Source: Erythrobacter aureus
GTDB taxonomy: Bacteria > Pseudomonadota > Alphaproteobacteria > Sphingomonadales > Sphingomonadaceae
Reading direction: 5' to 3'
Assembly (NCBI RefSeq): GCF_003355455.1
Contig: NZ_CP031357.1
Coordinates: 1,714,501 to 1,778,500, forward strand
Length of the DNA stretch: 64,000 nucleotides
Shown here piece after piece: positions 11,034-21,977 of this stretch (within the stretch, counting starts at the first letter, position 1; each line of letters starts with the position of its first letter). Both the position numbers and the translations under genes were made by a program. The notes under the pieces are model-generated. The model made no database searches, was not told the origin of the DNA, and saw only the letters and a list, made by a program, of their open reading frames with translations.

Positions 11034-13790
11034 ATGATGAAGCGTTGCTCCGCACTGACGCTTGGTGTTCTAGTTGCTGTTTGTTTGCCGCAGCTGGCGA
11101 ATGCCCAGGCCGCGCCGTCCGATTACACATCTGCAACGCGTTACGATGCGATGGGCCGGGTGACGGGCACAATCGCGCCCGATCCCGATGGTTCGGGGGC
11201 TCTCGGATATCTTGCCACCCGCACGACTTACGATCAGGCGGGAAGGCCGATCAAGGTCGAGACGGGCGAGCTTTCGAGCTGGAGGAGCGAGGCGATTGCG
11301 CCTGCTTCCTGGGGCAGTGCATTCACCGTCCAGACCATCACCGACACCACCTACGATGCGCTGGGTCGAAGCTCACCGAGAAGGTTAGCGGCAAGAGCGG
11401 CGGCACGGTCGCCCCGGTTGGCCTGACGCAATACAGCTATGACAGTGTCGGTCGGCTCGAATGCACGGCGGTGCGGATGAATCCTGCCAGGTTCAATTCT
11501 CTTCCTGCCAGCGCTTGCACTCCTGGTGTTGCGGGCTCGCAAGGCCCCGATCGCATCACCAAGACCATCTACGACGCCGCCGGCCAGGTTCTACAGGTCC
11601 GCAAGGCGGTCGGCACTTCGATCGAGATTGCCGATGTAACCTATAGCTACACGCGCAATGGCAAGATCGAATATGTCATCGATGCCAATGGCAACCGGGC
11701 CAAGCTGGAATATGACGGGCACGACCGTCAGACCAAGTGGATCTTCCCGTCCAAGGCCCGCCCTTCCGCTTTCAATCCCTCGACCCCCGCGACCGCCTTG
11801 GCGACAGCCGGACCGATCAATCCCGCCGATCACGAGCAATATGGCTACGACGCCAATGGTAATCGCACTTCGCTGCGCAAGCGCGATGGGAAGAAGATCG
11901 CTTACACTTATGACGCGCTGAACCGTGTGACCAAGAAAGACCTGTGCTCAAGCGGGACCGCAAGTTGTTCGGCGATTCCATCCACCCACAGGCGCGATGT
12001 GTTCTACGAATACGATCTGCGTGGGCTCCAGACCAAGGCGCGATTCGATAGCCTAACGGGTGCGGGCATCACCTACACCTATGACGGCTTCGGGCGGCTG
12101 ACTGCCGAGACGCAGACCACCGATGGGATCAGCCGTACGGTATCCTCGCGATATGATGCGAACGGCAACCGCACGCGCGTGACGCACCCCGACGGGCAAT
12201 ATTGGACGTTCGACTATGACGGTCTCGACCGTGTCACCAACGTCAAGCAGGCGACGACCACGCTCGGTATAGCAAGCTACAACAATCGAGGCTTGCCGCT
12301 GCAGTTTGCTTGGACCTGGTCGACTGCCTCCAGCAACAAATCGACCTATGGCTATGACAGTGCCGGTCGGCTCGGCTCGATCGCGCTCGACCTGCACGGC
12401 TCCACGCGCGATGTCAGTTGGAGCTACACGCGCAATCCCGCTTCCCAGATCGCATCCGAGACACAGTCGAACGATGCCTATAGCTGGAACGGCCATGTCG
12501 ATACGGTCCGTGCCTACACCACCAACGGGCTCAACCAGTATAGCGCGGCGGGATCGGCGCGGTTCTGCTACGATGCCAATGGCAATCTCACCGCCGACGG
12601 GACGAGCGTCTATCTCTACGATGTCGAGAACCGCTTGGTCGAGCGGCGCGCGCAGGGCAGCGCCAACAGCAACTGTGCCGCGCTATCCTATACCGGCGCG
12701 CTCGAGGTTCGGCTGCATTACGATCCGCTCGGGCGGCTCCATCAGGTCAGCGGGGCAGCCTGGGCACGCAGCGCTTCGTCTATGACGGCAATGCGCTGAT
12801 CGGCGAATACAGCTATCCCGGCACCTTGCTGCGGCGATACGTCCATGGCTCGAATGCGGAGGCCGACGATCCGCTGATTGTTTACGAAGGCGCGGGGGTG
12901 AGCGATGCCTCGCGGCGCTATCTCCACGCCGATCCGCGCGGTTCGATCGTGATGGTGACGAACTATCAGGGCGCCCCGCTCCATACCAACAGCTATGACG
13001 AGTACGGCATCCCGACACCGCCTCGGGCGACGACATCGCCACCAAGGGCCGGTTCCGCTATACCGGTCAGGCCTGGATCCCCGAGCTGGGCATGTATTAC
13101 TACAAAGCCCGCATCTACTCCCCCACGCTCGGCCGGTTCCTGCAGACCGATCCGATCGGCTATGAGGACCAGTTCAACCTTTATGCCTATGTCGGGAACG
13201 ATCCGGTGAATGGGGTGGATCCGACGGGGTTGGAGTGCAACAGTCCTCGTGGCGGGACAAAGTGTTCTGAAACTTCTAGCCCTGCGGCGACCACCGCTAC
13301 AGCCGCTACTGCTGTAGCGGCTCGGGAGGGAATGGGGTCAGAACGTGCGCGCGGTCAGTATCGCCAGCAAGTGTCTCGACTCGCGCCGAACGACAGCCAA
13401 GGAAGATCGGCAGCAAAGGCGAATGCGAGGGCGGCCACTCCGCCAATTACGAGAGGTGTTGTTGAAGGGGCACGACCCGGAACAGGCGCGCAACCAGGTT
13501 CTGGAGGAACAGCAAATCGAACCAACGCCGGAGCTGACAGACTAGCTGGCCAATTAGGCACAGCTGGGCGTGTTGCCGGGGTTGCGGGAGTTGCCGTCGG
13601 GGCTGTGCGTATCGCAAATTCTGATACGCCCGGACAAGAAGCTGCCAGAGTTGGGGGTGGCGTTGCTGGTGCATTGGCGGGAGCGGAAGCAGGGGCTCTT
13701 GTTGGTGGCGCGGTCGCTGGGCCGTGGGGAGCCGCTGTCGTCGGAGTTGTAGGGGCATCGCTGGTGGATTTGCCGGTGAAGCCGCAGTAG
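11034..13790 (+). pseudogene. C-terminal half of split RHS protein with glycine-zipper tip, frameshifted
   Basis: ATG 11034 follows a GGAGG site and begins a Sec signal ending LPQLANAQ. YD repeats corresponding to the C-terminal half of the 2309 protein follow. The frame breaks near 11369 (one base missing after GGGTCG), at GGGG 12752-12755, and at CCC 13011-13013, where intact copies have four C. The last frame runs through YYYKARIYSPTLGRF and DPTG to a 190-residue Ala/Gly-rich tip. The tip ends in a glycine-zipper stretch (AGALAGAEAGALVGGAVAG, about residues 190-225 of the last frame), compatible with membrane insertion. The toxic activity is not identifiable. Confidence 0.7.
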
Positions 13791-14117
13791 ATGAATTGCT
13801 GGATTGGTAGACCGATGGGCGTGATAACTGCTAAAAAAGTAGAAATAGATGGAGAAGAGATTCGCCTAAGTAGTCGATTTCGGAAGTTCTATATTCGGAA
13901 GGGCGATATCAAAGAATTCCGAATTAAGAGAATACCATCTCTTTTCGACGAGATAGGGATCGAATTTTCAGGCGAGAAGACATTTTTAGTCTCTGAACGG
14001 GCGCGAGGATTTTTCGATCTTACCGAATTTCTCAACGTGGAAACAGTTTTCGGGGCGTTCTGGTATCGAGATGCAGAAGATGGCCGTGAGCTTCGGCATA
14101 AGGTGCTGATGGTATAA
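13791..14117 (+). CDS. Small cytoplasmic protein, candidate immunity for the glycine-zipper tip
   Basis: The ATG follows the tip stop directly, without a gap. The 108 residues are soluble and rich in charged beta-strand-like segments (KKVEIDGEEIRLSSRFRKFYI), with no signal peptide or membrane segment. I recognise no family. Base use is AT-richer than the RHS core. The immunity role is inferred from its position. Confidence 0.6.
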   Translation: MNCWIGRPMGVITAKKVEIDGEEIRLSSRFRKFYIRKGDIKEFRIKRIPSLFDEIGIEFSGEKTFLVSERARGFFDLTEFLNVETVFGAFWYRDAEDGRELRHKVLMV

Positions 14118-14153
14118 CCTTGCCGATTTATACCGCCAATTATCGTTGCGCGG

Positions 14154-14475
14154 TCATCCCAGCGCCCCCTCCACTTCCTGCCTCGCCCCATCAATCGCGC
14201 CTACCTGCGCGCCATCGCGTAGACCGAGGGCTTCGGTGAGCCTGGCGCGGCTGTCGGTGTAGAGCGCGACCGCATCCTTGGCGCGGCTGTAGGCGACGTA
14301 GACGGCGGGCGCATCAACGGTGTTGGCGCGGAAGCTCTCCAGATGGGCCATCACGCGATCGGCGGTAGCGCCCTGGGCGGAGTGGATGGTGCGCACCCAT
14401 CCGGGCCGGATATGCCGATCGGCGAGCCGGGTGAGGTCAAGCGCCTCCTGCTTGCCGTCCTCACGCTCGATCTGC
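14154..14475 (-). pseudogene. 3' end of a MobF-type relaxase/helicase gene (TraA/TraI-like), fragment 1
   Basis: The minus strand encodes about 105 residues ending the C-terminal helicase region of a conjugative relaxase: IHSAQGATADRVMAHLES, then AVYVAYSRAKDAVALYTDS, the UvrD-like motif V/VI pattern of TraI-family proteins. The homology starts at EREDGK (about 14468), where the sequence switches to RHS on the other strand. The annotated stop lies at 14154. There is no relaxase 5' part, so it cannot be functional. Four more copies exist at 18244, 38982, 41119 and 43218. The sequence just before the stop differs among them. Confidence 0.8.
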
Positions 14476-15855
14476 ACGGCTCCACGCGCGATGTCAGTTG
14501 GAGCTACACGCGCAATCCGGCGGGTCAGATCGCGTCCGAGACGCAGTCGAACGATGCCTATAGCTGGGACGGCCATGTCGATGCGGTCCGCGCCTACACC
14601 ACCAACGGGCTCAACCAGTATACTGGCGCCGGGAGCGCGAGCTTCTGCTACGATGCCAATGGCAATCTCACCGCCGACGGGGCCAGCGTCTATCTCTACG
14701 ATGTCGAGAACCGCCTGGTCGAGCGGCGCGTGCAGGGCAGCGCCAACAGCAACTGCGCCGCGCTATCCTATACCGGCGCGCTCGAGGTTCGGCTGCATTA
14801 CGATCCGCTCGGGCGGCTCCATCAGGTCAGCGGGGCAGCCTGGGCACGCAGCGCTTCGTCTATGACGGCAATGCGCTGATCGGCGAATATAATGCTGCCG
14901 GCGCTTTGCTGCGGCGATACGTCCATGGCTCGAATGCGGAGGCCGACGATCCGCTGATCGTCTATGAGGGCGCGGGGGTGAGCGATGCCTCGCGGCGCTA
15001 TCTCCACGCCGATCCGCGCGGCTCGATCGTGATGGTGACGAACTATCAGGGCGCCCCGCTTCATACCAACAGCTATGATGAATACGGCATCCCCGACACC
15101 GCCTCGGGCGACGACATCGCCACCAAGGGTCGGTTCCGCTACACCGGCCAAGTGTGGATCCCCGAGCTGGGCATGTATTACTACAAAGCCCGCATCTACT
15201 CCCCACGCTGGGGCGGTTCCTGCAGACCGATCCCATCGGATACGAGGACCAGTTCAACCTCTACGCCTATGTCGGGAATGATCCGGTGAATGGGGTGGAT
15301 CCGAGTGGGATGTATACGTGCGATGAGACAGCAGATTGCGAGCAATTCGAAAATGCTCGGCAGGCGCTCATCCAATCGCGAGACCATTTTGAGGCGGGTA
15401 GCGACGACTACAATCGGATCGATGGAAGCCTCCAGAATATCGGAGAACCAGGAGAGGGTGACATGGTAATCTCAGGCGCGACAGCCTTCCAAAACGCCGA
15501 TGGATCGATAAACACGAGCGTTACTGCCACAATGCAGGGCAACACAATGACGGTTTACTCGGTAGGCGTCGACGGTCACGACAATTTCGGACTGACTGAA
15601 AGTGAGCATCTCGGTGCCACTCTTGCGCATGAAGCGGATACTGGTCACATGTCAGACCCGCGTTCAACCAGTGATCAGTTCATAAGCGCTGAGAAGAGTG
15701 GTTATCGCACCCAAGATGCCGCGCTGAGAGGCTTCGATAGAAGGGCTGGCCGAGCAGAGAGTACGCCGCAAACTGACGGTCAACTCCAAGGACGCGCACG
15801 CGGCTCACTATTCGCTGCCTGTGCTGCCAGCCCAAACAGTTCGGTGTGCCAATGA
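14466..15855 (+). pseudogene. Start-less RHS fragment with metallopeptidase-like tip 1, two frameshifts
   Basis: RHS homology begins at LDLHGSTRDVSWSYT, exactly at the relaxase junction, with no start codon of its own. Frame breaks are at GGGG 14832-14835 and CCCC 15201-15204; intact copies have five G and five C. The tip after DPSGMYTCDE is about 180 residues with ATLAHEADTGH, which aligns by position with LAHEVQH and LGHEAIH of the tips at 16576 and 41431. The zinc motif here is altered (HEADTGH), so activity is doubtful. The stop overlaps the next gene (ATGA). About 1.07 kb of this module is repeated at 41185-42259. Confidence 0.7.
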
Positions 15856-16259
15856 TGAACTTTGTGAGAGTCTTGATTCCGTTACTGCTGCCCCTTGCTG
15901 CTGGGTGCGCTCATACAACCGATGCTGCTGCAACCTACCGCTGTGAGACGCGAGAGATAAGGTCGGGTGATGAAGTTGTCGGGACACTAAAGATAACTTC
16001 TACCGTGCATGGCGATTTTGGCACATTCGAACGCTGCGATGAGAAATTCAGCGTAGGATATGGCGAATATATTCTGTCTCCAAAGTTTGAGGAGTTGCGT
16101 TCTTTGTTGGCTCGCCAAGCACAGGGAGGGAATTTGGAAGTTACCGTCACTGGACTAATGAGAATCGATGTCCGGGAGAACCCCCAGTATCCTGGTTCCA
16201 TCCGCTTCCTCTCTATTGAAAACTGGACTTCTGCAACGCCGAGTCCCGATGAGGGTTAG
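15852..16259 (+). CDS. Predicted lipoprotein, candidate immunity for metallopeptidase tip 1
   Basis: ATG 15852 overlaps the tip stop. The N-terminus is a lipoprotein signal with lipobox LAAGC (Cys about 19). A mature domain of about 115 residues follows with two further Cys and the segment GDEVVGTLKITSTVHGDF. No family is recognised. All three metallopeptidase-like tips in this window are followed by predicted lipoproteins, which suggests protection in the periplasm. That role is inferred from the arrangement. Confidence 0.65.
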   Translation: MMNFVRVLIPLLLPLAAGCAHTTDAAATYRCETREIRSGDEVVGTLKITSTVHGDFGTFERCDEKFSVGYGEYILSPKFEELRSLLARQAQGGNLEVTVTGLMRIDVRENPQYPGSIRFLSIENWTSATPSPDEG

Positions 16260-16261
16260 CT

Positions 16262-16349
16262 TCATCGCCTCGTTGAACGATCCGGCTCATTCACCGGATC
16301 GAACCTGCCAATTGAGGAAGCCTTAGGGCGCACACCGAACACAGCGGCT
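16262..16349 (+). repeat. Copy 2 of the tip-associated 3' element
   Basis: It begins two bases after the lipoprotein gene. It contains GTTGAACGATCCGGCTC, TTCACCGGATCGA, and AAGCCTTAGGGCGCACACC, and ends ACACAGCG. It is closely related to 20583-20660 and 45338-45420. Function unknown; a terminator, recombination site or scar are possible. Confidence 0.65.
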
Positions 16350-16408
16350 GCTGTTGGTGAAGGTGAGTTAGGTCAGTGAGTTATTGTTGATTTTTGCACC
16401 CGCCATCT

Positions 16409-16449
16409 TCTGTGCCAGTGGTGACCCGGTGGTAAGTCTGCGGCACAGA
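16409..16449 (+). repeat. 41-bp inverted repeat, copy A
   Basis: TCTGTGCC and GGCACAGA form an 8-bp perfect inverted repeat with a 25-base loop. The same arms and the same total length occur at 36419-36459 in otherwise diverged sequence. The surrounding 16380-16560 stretch holds no gene and leads straight into an RHS fragment. Confidence 0.55.
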
Positions 16450-16575
16450 GTGTGCCAGTGGCGCTCTAAATCATTGTCATAGATGGCAAATCTCGTACTC
16501 CTCTACTATGCCACTTTTAGCCGGAGGATGGCCGGTCGCCAGATGTGATCGAGGCGGTGCAGCCGAGAGCTAGGC

Positions 16576-17685
16576 TGCGCCGCGCTGTCCTATGCCGGCG
16601 CGCTCGAGGTTCGGCTGCATTACGATCCGACCGGTCGGCTCTATCAGGTTTCTGGCGGAAGCCTGGGCACGCAAAGGTTCCTTTACGATGGCAATGCGCT
16701 GATCGGTGAATACATCAGCACCGGCGCTTTGCTGCGGCGATACGTCCATGGCTCGAATGCGGAGGCCGACGATCCGCTGATTGTTTACGAAGGCGCGGGG
16801 GTGAGCGATGCCTCGCGGCGCTATCTCCACGCCGATCCGCGCGGCTCGATCGTGATGGTGACGAACTACCAGGGCACCCCGCTCCATACCAACAGCTATG
16901 ACGAGTACGGCATCCCCGACACCGCCTCGGGCGACGACATCGCCACCAAGGGTCGGTTCCGCTATACCGGCCAGGCCTGGATCCCCGAGCTGGGCATGTA
17001 TTACTACAAAGCCCGCATCTACTCGCCGACGCTGGGGCGGTTCCTCCAGACCGATCCGATTGGCTACGAGGACCAGTTCAACCTCTATGCCTATGTTGCA
17101 AATGATCCGGTGAATGGCACCGACCCGACGGGGATGTATGAATGCGGAGATTCCAAGGGTGACGCCTGCAAGGCTGCTGCGGCAGGTGTGAATGAAATAC
17201 GAGCTGCTCGTGATTATTATGCTTCGCCAGAAACGGGCAGCCGCATTCCTCGGAATGCTGGCGCGGCCGCTGCGTTGGACAAGACACTTTCTACCCTTGG
17301 CAGCGAGAACGATGGAAACGGGCTGACCATAATAGTGGGTGAAACTGTCAACGAGGGTGCAAGAGGAGAATACGATGGTTCCACTCGGACGATAACTTTA
17401 GATACTGAGAGGATTTCCCGGTCTGGAGGGCGCACTGGAGAAACGCTGGCGCATGAGGTGCAGCATGACAGGCAAAGAAATGAAAACCTGCCGAGACTCA
17501 GCGAAGAAATACGTCCTTTCATGATACAATTCTTGGTCGGACGCGCTCCAGGAGGGACGGTTGGCCATACAAGTTGGGAAGCCTATGTTCGGTATCGGGC
17601 TTCGGGTTACTGCCGACTACCCGCTAGGCATTGTAGTGCTCCAATAGAACGAGCTTTGAGACAAGAGAGGAGGAAGCCGTTTTGA
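16576..17685 (+). pseudogene. Start-less RHS fragment with HExxH metallopeptidase tip 2
   Basis: RHS homology starts at CAALSYAGALEV (16576) with no start codon and stays in one frame to 17685, with no homopolymer breaks (VSGGSLGTQRF is intact). After the core end DPTGMYECGD the tip of about 190 residues has GETLAHEVQHDRQ, an HExxH zinc-peptidase motif, and a C-terminal region with SWEAYVRYRASGYCRL. This resembles the tip at 41431, which has HEAIH and a following AYAHDYWIGR. It would need recombination onto a complete RHS gene to be expressed. The tip family is inferred from the motif. Confidence 0.75.
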
Positions 17686-18179
17686 AACGTCGCTTCTTAC
17701 CCGCCTTATTCCTCATCTCTTCCCTTATTGGATGTAAGGCTGATGCACGTCTTGTCTCAGACGTGGAGGATTACCTCAGTGATCCCGTTTGCTGGGGCGG
17801 CGATCTCGAAAATCGAAGAGGGAAGCTGGTTCTTGTAGAGAGCGATAAAAGCGCAACCATTTATATCGTCTCATCGACTTGCGAGATTCGGGATGCTGTC
17901 GGAGAGAATTCTATACTAGATCATCTCTCATTCTTGAGAATCGATGGCGATGAGGATGTTATACGCGAAGCTCTCGGCCTATCGAGAAATATTCGAGTTG
18001 TGCCGAATTTCATTTCATCCAGCAAGCTTCCAGAAATGCAAAGCCCCGTCTTCAATGTTGAATTTGGGGTTAAACGACAAGAGAATGATGGGTTCCAGTT
18101 TTTTGAATTGACTTACTTGCGCGTTGACGATGAAAGTCGCTCTCTTTTCAGTAATTTATTAGACACTGATCCTCATTAA
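17682..18179 (+). CDS. Predicted lipoprotein, candidate immunity for metallopeptidase tip 2
   Basis: The TTG start overlaps the tip stop (TTGA) and has a strong AGAGAGGAGG upstream. The signal ends at lipobox LIGC (Cys about 18). The mature domain is about 148 residues, with CWGGD and STCEIRD segments. No family is recognised. Co-translation with the tip and the lipid anchor fit a periplasmic immunity protein; this is inferred. Confidence 0.65.
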   Translation: MKRRFLPALFLISSLIGCKADARLVSDVEDYLSDPVCWGGDLENRRGKLVLVESDKSATIYIVSSTCEIRDAVGENSILDHLSFLRIDGDEDVIREALGLSRNIRVVPNFISSSKLPEMQSPVFNVEFGVKRQENDGFQFFELTYLRVDDESRSLFSNLLDTDPH

Positions 18180-18243
18180 TTGGCTTCTTGCGGTTCTAGG
18201 TCGCGCTGGCAGAAAGGCGGACACCGGACACGTCAGGGGCTAA

Positions 18244-18560
18244 TTATCCCACCGCCATCCCCGCCTCCCGCCGCACTTCGTCGATCGCCCCGACCTGTGC
18301 GCCGTCGCGTAGGCCGAGCGCCTCGGTGAGCTTGGCGCGGCTATCGGTGTAGAGCGCGACCGCGTCCTTGGCGCGGGAGATGGCGACATAGACCGCAGGC
18401 GCATCGACGGTGTTGGCGCGAAAGCTCTCCAGGTGGGCCATGACCCTGTCGGCAGTCGCGCCCTGGGCGGAGTGGATGGTGCGGACCCAACCGGGCCGAA
18501 TATGCCGATCGGCGAGGCGGGAGAGGCCGAGCGTGTCCTGCTTCCCGTCTTCGCGCTCGA
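18244..18560 (-). pseudogene. Relaxase 3' end, fragment 2
   Basis: The product contains EREDGKQDTLGLSRLADR, IHSAQGATADRVMAHL and AVYVAISRAKDAVALYTDS, and ends EVRREAGMAVG. It is the same piece as at 14154, joined to RHS at the same point. The last ten or so codons differ from the other copies. It lies about 65 bases behind the lipoprotein gene of the preceding module. Confidence 0.8.
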
Positions 18561-19931
18561 CCTGCACGGCTCCACCCGCGATGTCAGTTGGAGCTACACG
18601 CGCAATCCGGCCTCGCAGATCGTCAGCGAGACGCAGTCGAACGATGCCTATAGCTGGGATGGCCATGTCGATGCGGTCCGCGCCTACACCACCAACGGTC
18701 TCAACCAGTATACTGGCGCCGGGAGCGCGAGCTTCTGCTACGATGCCAATGGCAATCTCACCGCCGACGGGACGAGCGTCTATCTCTACGATGTCGAGAA
18801 CCGCCTGGTCGAGCGGCGCGTGCAGGGCAGCACCAACACCAATTGCGCCGCGCTATCCTATACCGGCGCGCTCGAGGTTCGGCTGCATTACGATCCGCTC
18901 GGGCGGCTCCATCAGGTCAGCGGGGGCAGCCTGGGCACGCAGCGCTTCGTCTATGACGGCAATGCGCTGATCGGCGAATACAGCTATCCCGGCACCTTGC
19001 TGCGGCGATACGTCCATGGCTCGAATGCGGAGGCCGACGATCCGCTGATTGTTTACGAAGGCGCGGGGGTGAGCGATGCCTCGCGGCGCTATCTCCACGC
19101 CGATCCGCGCGGCTCGATCGTGATGGTGACGAACTATCAGGGCACCCCGCTTCATACCAACAGCTACGATGAATACGGCATCCCCGACACCGCCTCGGGC
19201 GACGACATCGCCACCAAGGGCCGGTTCCGCTACACCGGCCAGGTGTGGATCCCCGAGCTGGGCATGTATTACTACAAAGCCCGCATCTACTCGCCCACGC
19301 TCGGCCGGTTCTTGCAGACCGATCCCATAGGCTACGAGGACCAGTTCAACCTCTACGCCTATGTCGGGAATGATCCGGTTAATGCGGTGGACCCTGACGG
19401 GCTGCAAGATCGGAAGTTAGAGGAGAATTATGTTCGCTCTCGGATGACAGAGGAGCAGCGCGCTGGGGTCGATGCTGTAGAAGATGCAAACAGCGAGATG
19501 GCGGCAATTGGGGTTGCGACAGGTGCCACACTAGCTCTCCCAGGTCCGGAAGATTTAGCTATCGTGGGTGCACTCGCCACCAAAGCCGGGCAGGCAATCA
19601 AGGGCTCTTTAGCTCAACAAAAACGGTGAAAGTATCTCGCTCGGCAAGCCCAGAGTCAGCCCGTCACCTCGAAGAATCCGGAGCAACTGGCAGAACCTTA
19701 ACTGTGGACCGCGCAGGTCGTGATCAACGACGCCGAGATAACATGAGGGGTACCCAGACAAGGTCGGGAACGGACCGTGATGAGTCTCCGCCTGCAGTGT
19801 TCCGAGAAAGTCAAAATGCTAGTGTTCGTAACATTCCCAGTTCAGACAACCGCAGCTCGGGCGCGCAAATTGGCAACCAAATCCGCAATGTGCCAGATGG
19901 AGGTCGTTGTAGGATCGAGATTTGTGATTAG
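18556..19931 (+). pseudogene. Start-less RHS fragment with NucA/NucB-type DNase tip, one frameshift
   Basis: The core is intact in one frame from the relaxase junction through VSGGSLGTQRF (five G) to DPDGLQDRK, ending at 19629. The tip continues in another frame (19626-19931). One more A in the AAAAA run at 19619-19623 joins them. The tip end contains DRAGRDQRRRDN, TDRDESPPAVF, ASVRNIPSSDNRSSGAQIG and a final G-C-R-I-E-I, the pattern of the NucA/NucB deoxyribonuclease family (Asp/Glu-dependent, nonspecific DNA cleavage). There is no start codon at the 5' end, so it is an orphan cassette. Confidence 0.75.
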
Positions 19932-19940
19932 ATTTTGAGC

Positions 19941-20570
19941 ATGGAGAATATTCAGAGCTTAGTCGATCTAGCAAGCGATCCGATTGGCTCAGGTTTTGAA
20001 GAGGCGTTCCTCCCTCAAAGCCTGAACTCGCAGGCGCTCAAGCTGCTATCCAAGAAGGACGGATTCTATGCGTTTGAGGGCGCACTCTTGGTTCGACCAT
20101 TGCGCGATGCGCCAAGTGTTTTGGGCTTGGTTACGTGGAACTCGTTCGACCTGTGGAAAAGTCATTATTCCGATGCGGGAACCAATATTCAGAGTTACAC
20201 TTTCTTCGCCGAGAATGTCTTCGGGGAGCAGTTCTTTCTAGCCGACGATTGGGTCGGTCAATTTGACCCAGAGACCGGTGAGAGTCACAAGATTGCTGAT
20301 AATCTTGATGCGTGGGCTGGTGAAGTTCTCGCAGACTGCGACTACCTGACCGGGCATAATCTAGCCCGCCAATGGCAAGAAATTAACGGTCGATTGCCCG
20401 ATGGTTCGCGTTTGATCCCCAAGGTTCCGTTTGTGTTGCAGGGCGAATTTGATGTCACCAACCTTGTCGCCAAGCCAGAGTTGGAAGCCATCACAATCCG
20501 TGCCCAACTTGCTTCACAATTGATCGGACTGAAAGATGGTGAGACCATCGCTTTTGAGATTACCGACTAA
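19941..20570 (+). CDS. SMI1/KNR4 (SUKH)-like immunity candidate
   Basis: About 209 residues from ATG 19941 (a TTG lies six bases earlier). The pattern YAFEGALLVRPL, WNSFDLWKSHY, FFAENVFGEQFFL and FDPETGESHKIADN resembles SMI1/KNR4-type immunity proteins, which often guard against nuclease toxins. That fits the NucA/NucB-like tip directly before it. It is soluble, with no signal peptide. The family call is from remembered motif order and was not tested by search. Confidence 0.65.
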   Translation: MENIQSLVDLASDPIGSGFEEAFLPQSLNSQALKLLSKKDGFYAFEGALLVRPLRDAPSVLGLVTWNSFDLWKSHYSDAGTNIQSYTFFAENVFGEQFFLADDWVGQFDPETGESHKIADNLDAWAGEVLADCDYLTGHNLARQWQEINGRLPDGSRLIPKVPFVLQGEFDVTNLVAKPELEAITIRAQLASQLIGLKDGETIAFEITD

Positions 20571-20582
20571 AGAAGTTCCGCC

Positions 20583-20660
20583 ATTGAACGTACCGGCTCC
20601 TTCACCGGATCGAGCCTTGCAATTTGGGAAGCTTTGGGGCGCACACCCTACGCATCGCTG
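20583..20660 (+). repeat. Copy 3 of the tip-associated 3' element
   Basis: ATTGAACGTACCGGCTCC, TTCACCGGATCGAGCCT, GGGAAGC, then GCGCACACCCTACGCATCG. It closely matches 45338-45420 and 16262-16349. It is the last recognisable array sequence before the integrase genes. Confidence 0.65.
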
Positions 20661-20726
20661 ATGCTGAAAGATATTGTTTACCAGTATCTTGCTCGAATTT
20701 GATCCTCAAAAACGAGGAGCAAATCG

Positions 20727-21977
20727 ATGGACCGAAATGGCCATGTGTTACCGCAAGAATCAAGCCCGAATCATGCGCTTTCCGCAGTGCGGCGTGAGCG
20801 CCACGATGAGGGTGAGCAGAGCATCCAGCATGTAAGACTGAACGGAAATATCGTCCGGCGCAGGCCTGGCAAACAGATGATTGAATACTGGGATCGCGAT
20901 TTGCCCGGCTTCGGGCTGCGCGTGCATCCCTCGGGGCGCAGAACCTGGTTCGTGATGTTCCGTCAGCGCGGCAAGCAGCGCCGTGTCTCGCTTGGGACGA
21001 CCAGGCAGAATACTGCGACCGAGGCGCGTCGACTTGCGCGCGGGAAGCTGGCGGAAGTGGCGCTCGATGGACTGCCTTCGCGCAAGACCACGAAGTCTCG
21101 CGCGAAGGAAGCTCCGATAATGCGCGAATACGCTGAGCGTTTCTGGACTGACTATGCGCACCACTGGAAACCGAGCACGCGCCAACGGAACCGCACCGGG
21201 ATCGATCGGGACATCCTCCCAACCTTCGGTGATCGCCGTGTCGATGAAATCACCAGGGCCGATATTTCGTTCTGGCGTGATGGCTTCGCCGAACGCACAG
21301 GTGCCTTCAACCGGACCATTCCGATCCTCTCGGTGATGATGGGGTATGCCGAGAAGCTCGGATATCGCCACCCTGGATCAAACCCTTGCAGAGGGACTCC
21401 GCGCTACAAGCGCAAGCGGATGGAACACTTCCTGTCTGCCCGTGAATACGGTCAGCTTGCGACCGCGCTAAACCTCTTTGAAGCCGAACATCCGGCTGTC
21501 GTCGCTGCGATACGTCTCTTGATCTACACAGGCGCGCGCTGCGGAGAGATCGAGAACCTGCGCTGGGAATGGGTGCAGGAGCCGCGCGTCATGCTGCCTG
21601 ACAGTAAGACCGGCGCGAAAATCATCTATCTCAACCGGCAGGCCGCCGAAGTGATCGCTTCGATCCCCGATCGGAGGGCGACGGGGTTGGCTTTTCCATC
21701 GGTTCGCGACCCAGAGAGGCCGATGAAGCTGGGCATGCATTGGCCGGAAATCCGCAACCGTGCCGCACTGCCTGACGTCCGCTTGCACGACCTTCGGCAC
21801 AGCTTCGCGTCAACCGCCATCCGCGACAACATCTCGCTGATGGTGATCGGCAAGCTGCTGGGCCACGCACTTGCCGAGACGACTTCGCGCTATGCGCATT
21901 TGTCCGATGAGGTCATCGCCGATGCCGCCGAGCGCGTGTCGGGATCGATCGCGAGCCTGATCGGAGTGGGCCAATGA
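20727..21977 (+). CDS. Tyrosine recombinase/integrase 1
   Basis: 416 residues with GAGGAG upstream of ATG 20727. The N-terminal part has a DUF4102-like fold (LPGFGLRVHPSGRRTWFV), followed by a core-binding SAM-like domain (about 130-220). The catalytic domain has Arg in YTGARCGEIENL, Lys in DSKTG, HDLRH, then GKLLGH and Tyr in SRYAHL, the complete R-K-H-R-H-Y set. The stop overlaps the start of a second recombinase (ATGA). Such pairs integrate or rearrange islands. It lies between the two halves of the RHS array. No attachment site or tRNA was found beside it. Confidence 0.92.
   Translation: MDRNGHVLPQESSPNHALSAVRRERHDEGEQSIQHVRLNGNIVRRRPGKQMIEYWDRDLPGFGLRVHPSGRRTWFVMFRQRGKQRRVSLGTTRQNTATEARRLARGKLAEVALDGLPSRKTTKSRAKEAPIMREYAERFWTDYAHHWKPSTRQRNRTGIDRDILPTFGDRRVDEITRADISFWRDGFAERTGAFNRTIPILSVMMGYAEKLGYRHPGSNPCRGTPRYKRKRMEHFLSAREYGQLATALNLFEAEHPAVVAAIRLLIYTGARCGEIENLRWEWVQEPRVMLPDSKTGAKIIYLNRQAAEVIASIPDRRATGLAFPSVRDPERPMKLGMHWPEIRNRAALPDVRLHDLRHSFASTAIRDNISLMVIGKLLGHALAETTSRYAHLSDEVIADAAERVSGSIASLIGVGQ

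Noticed and set aside
14476..14576. N-terminal part of the minus-strand ORFs that continue the relaxase tail into RHS
   Set aside because: Beyond the junction the frame is only the antisense of RHS; the reading-through is accidental, so the relaxase fragments were ended at the junction.
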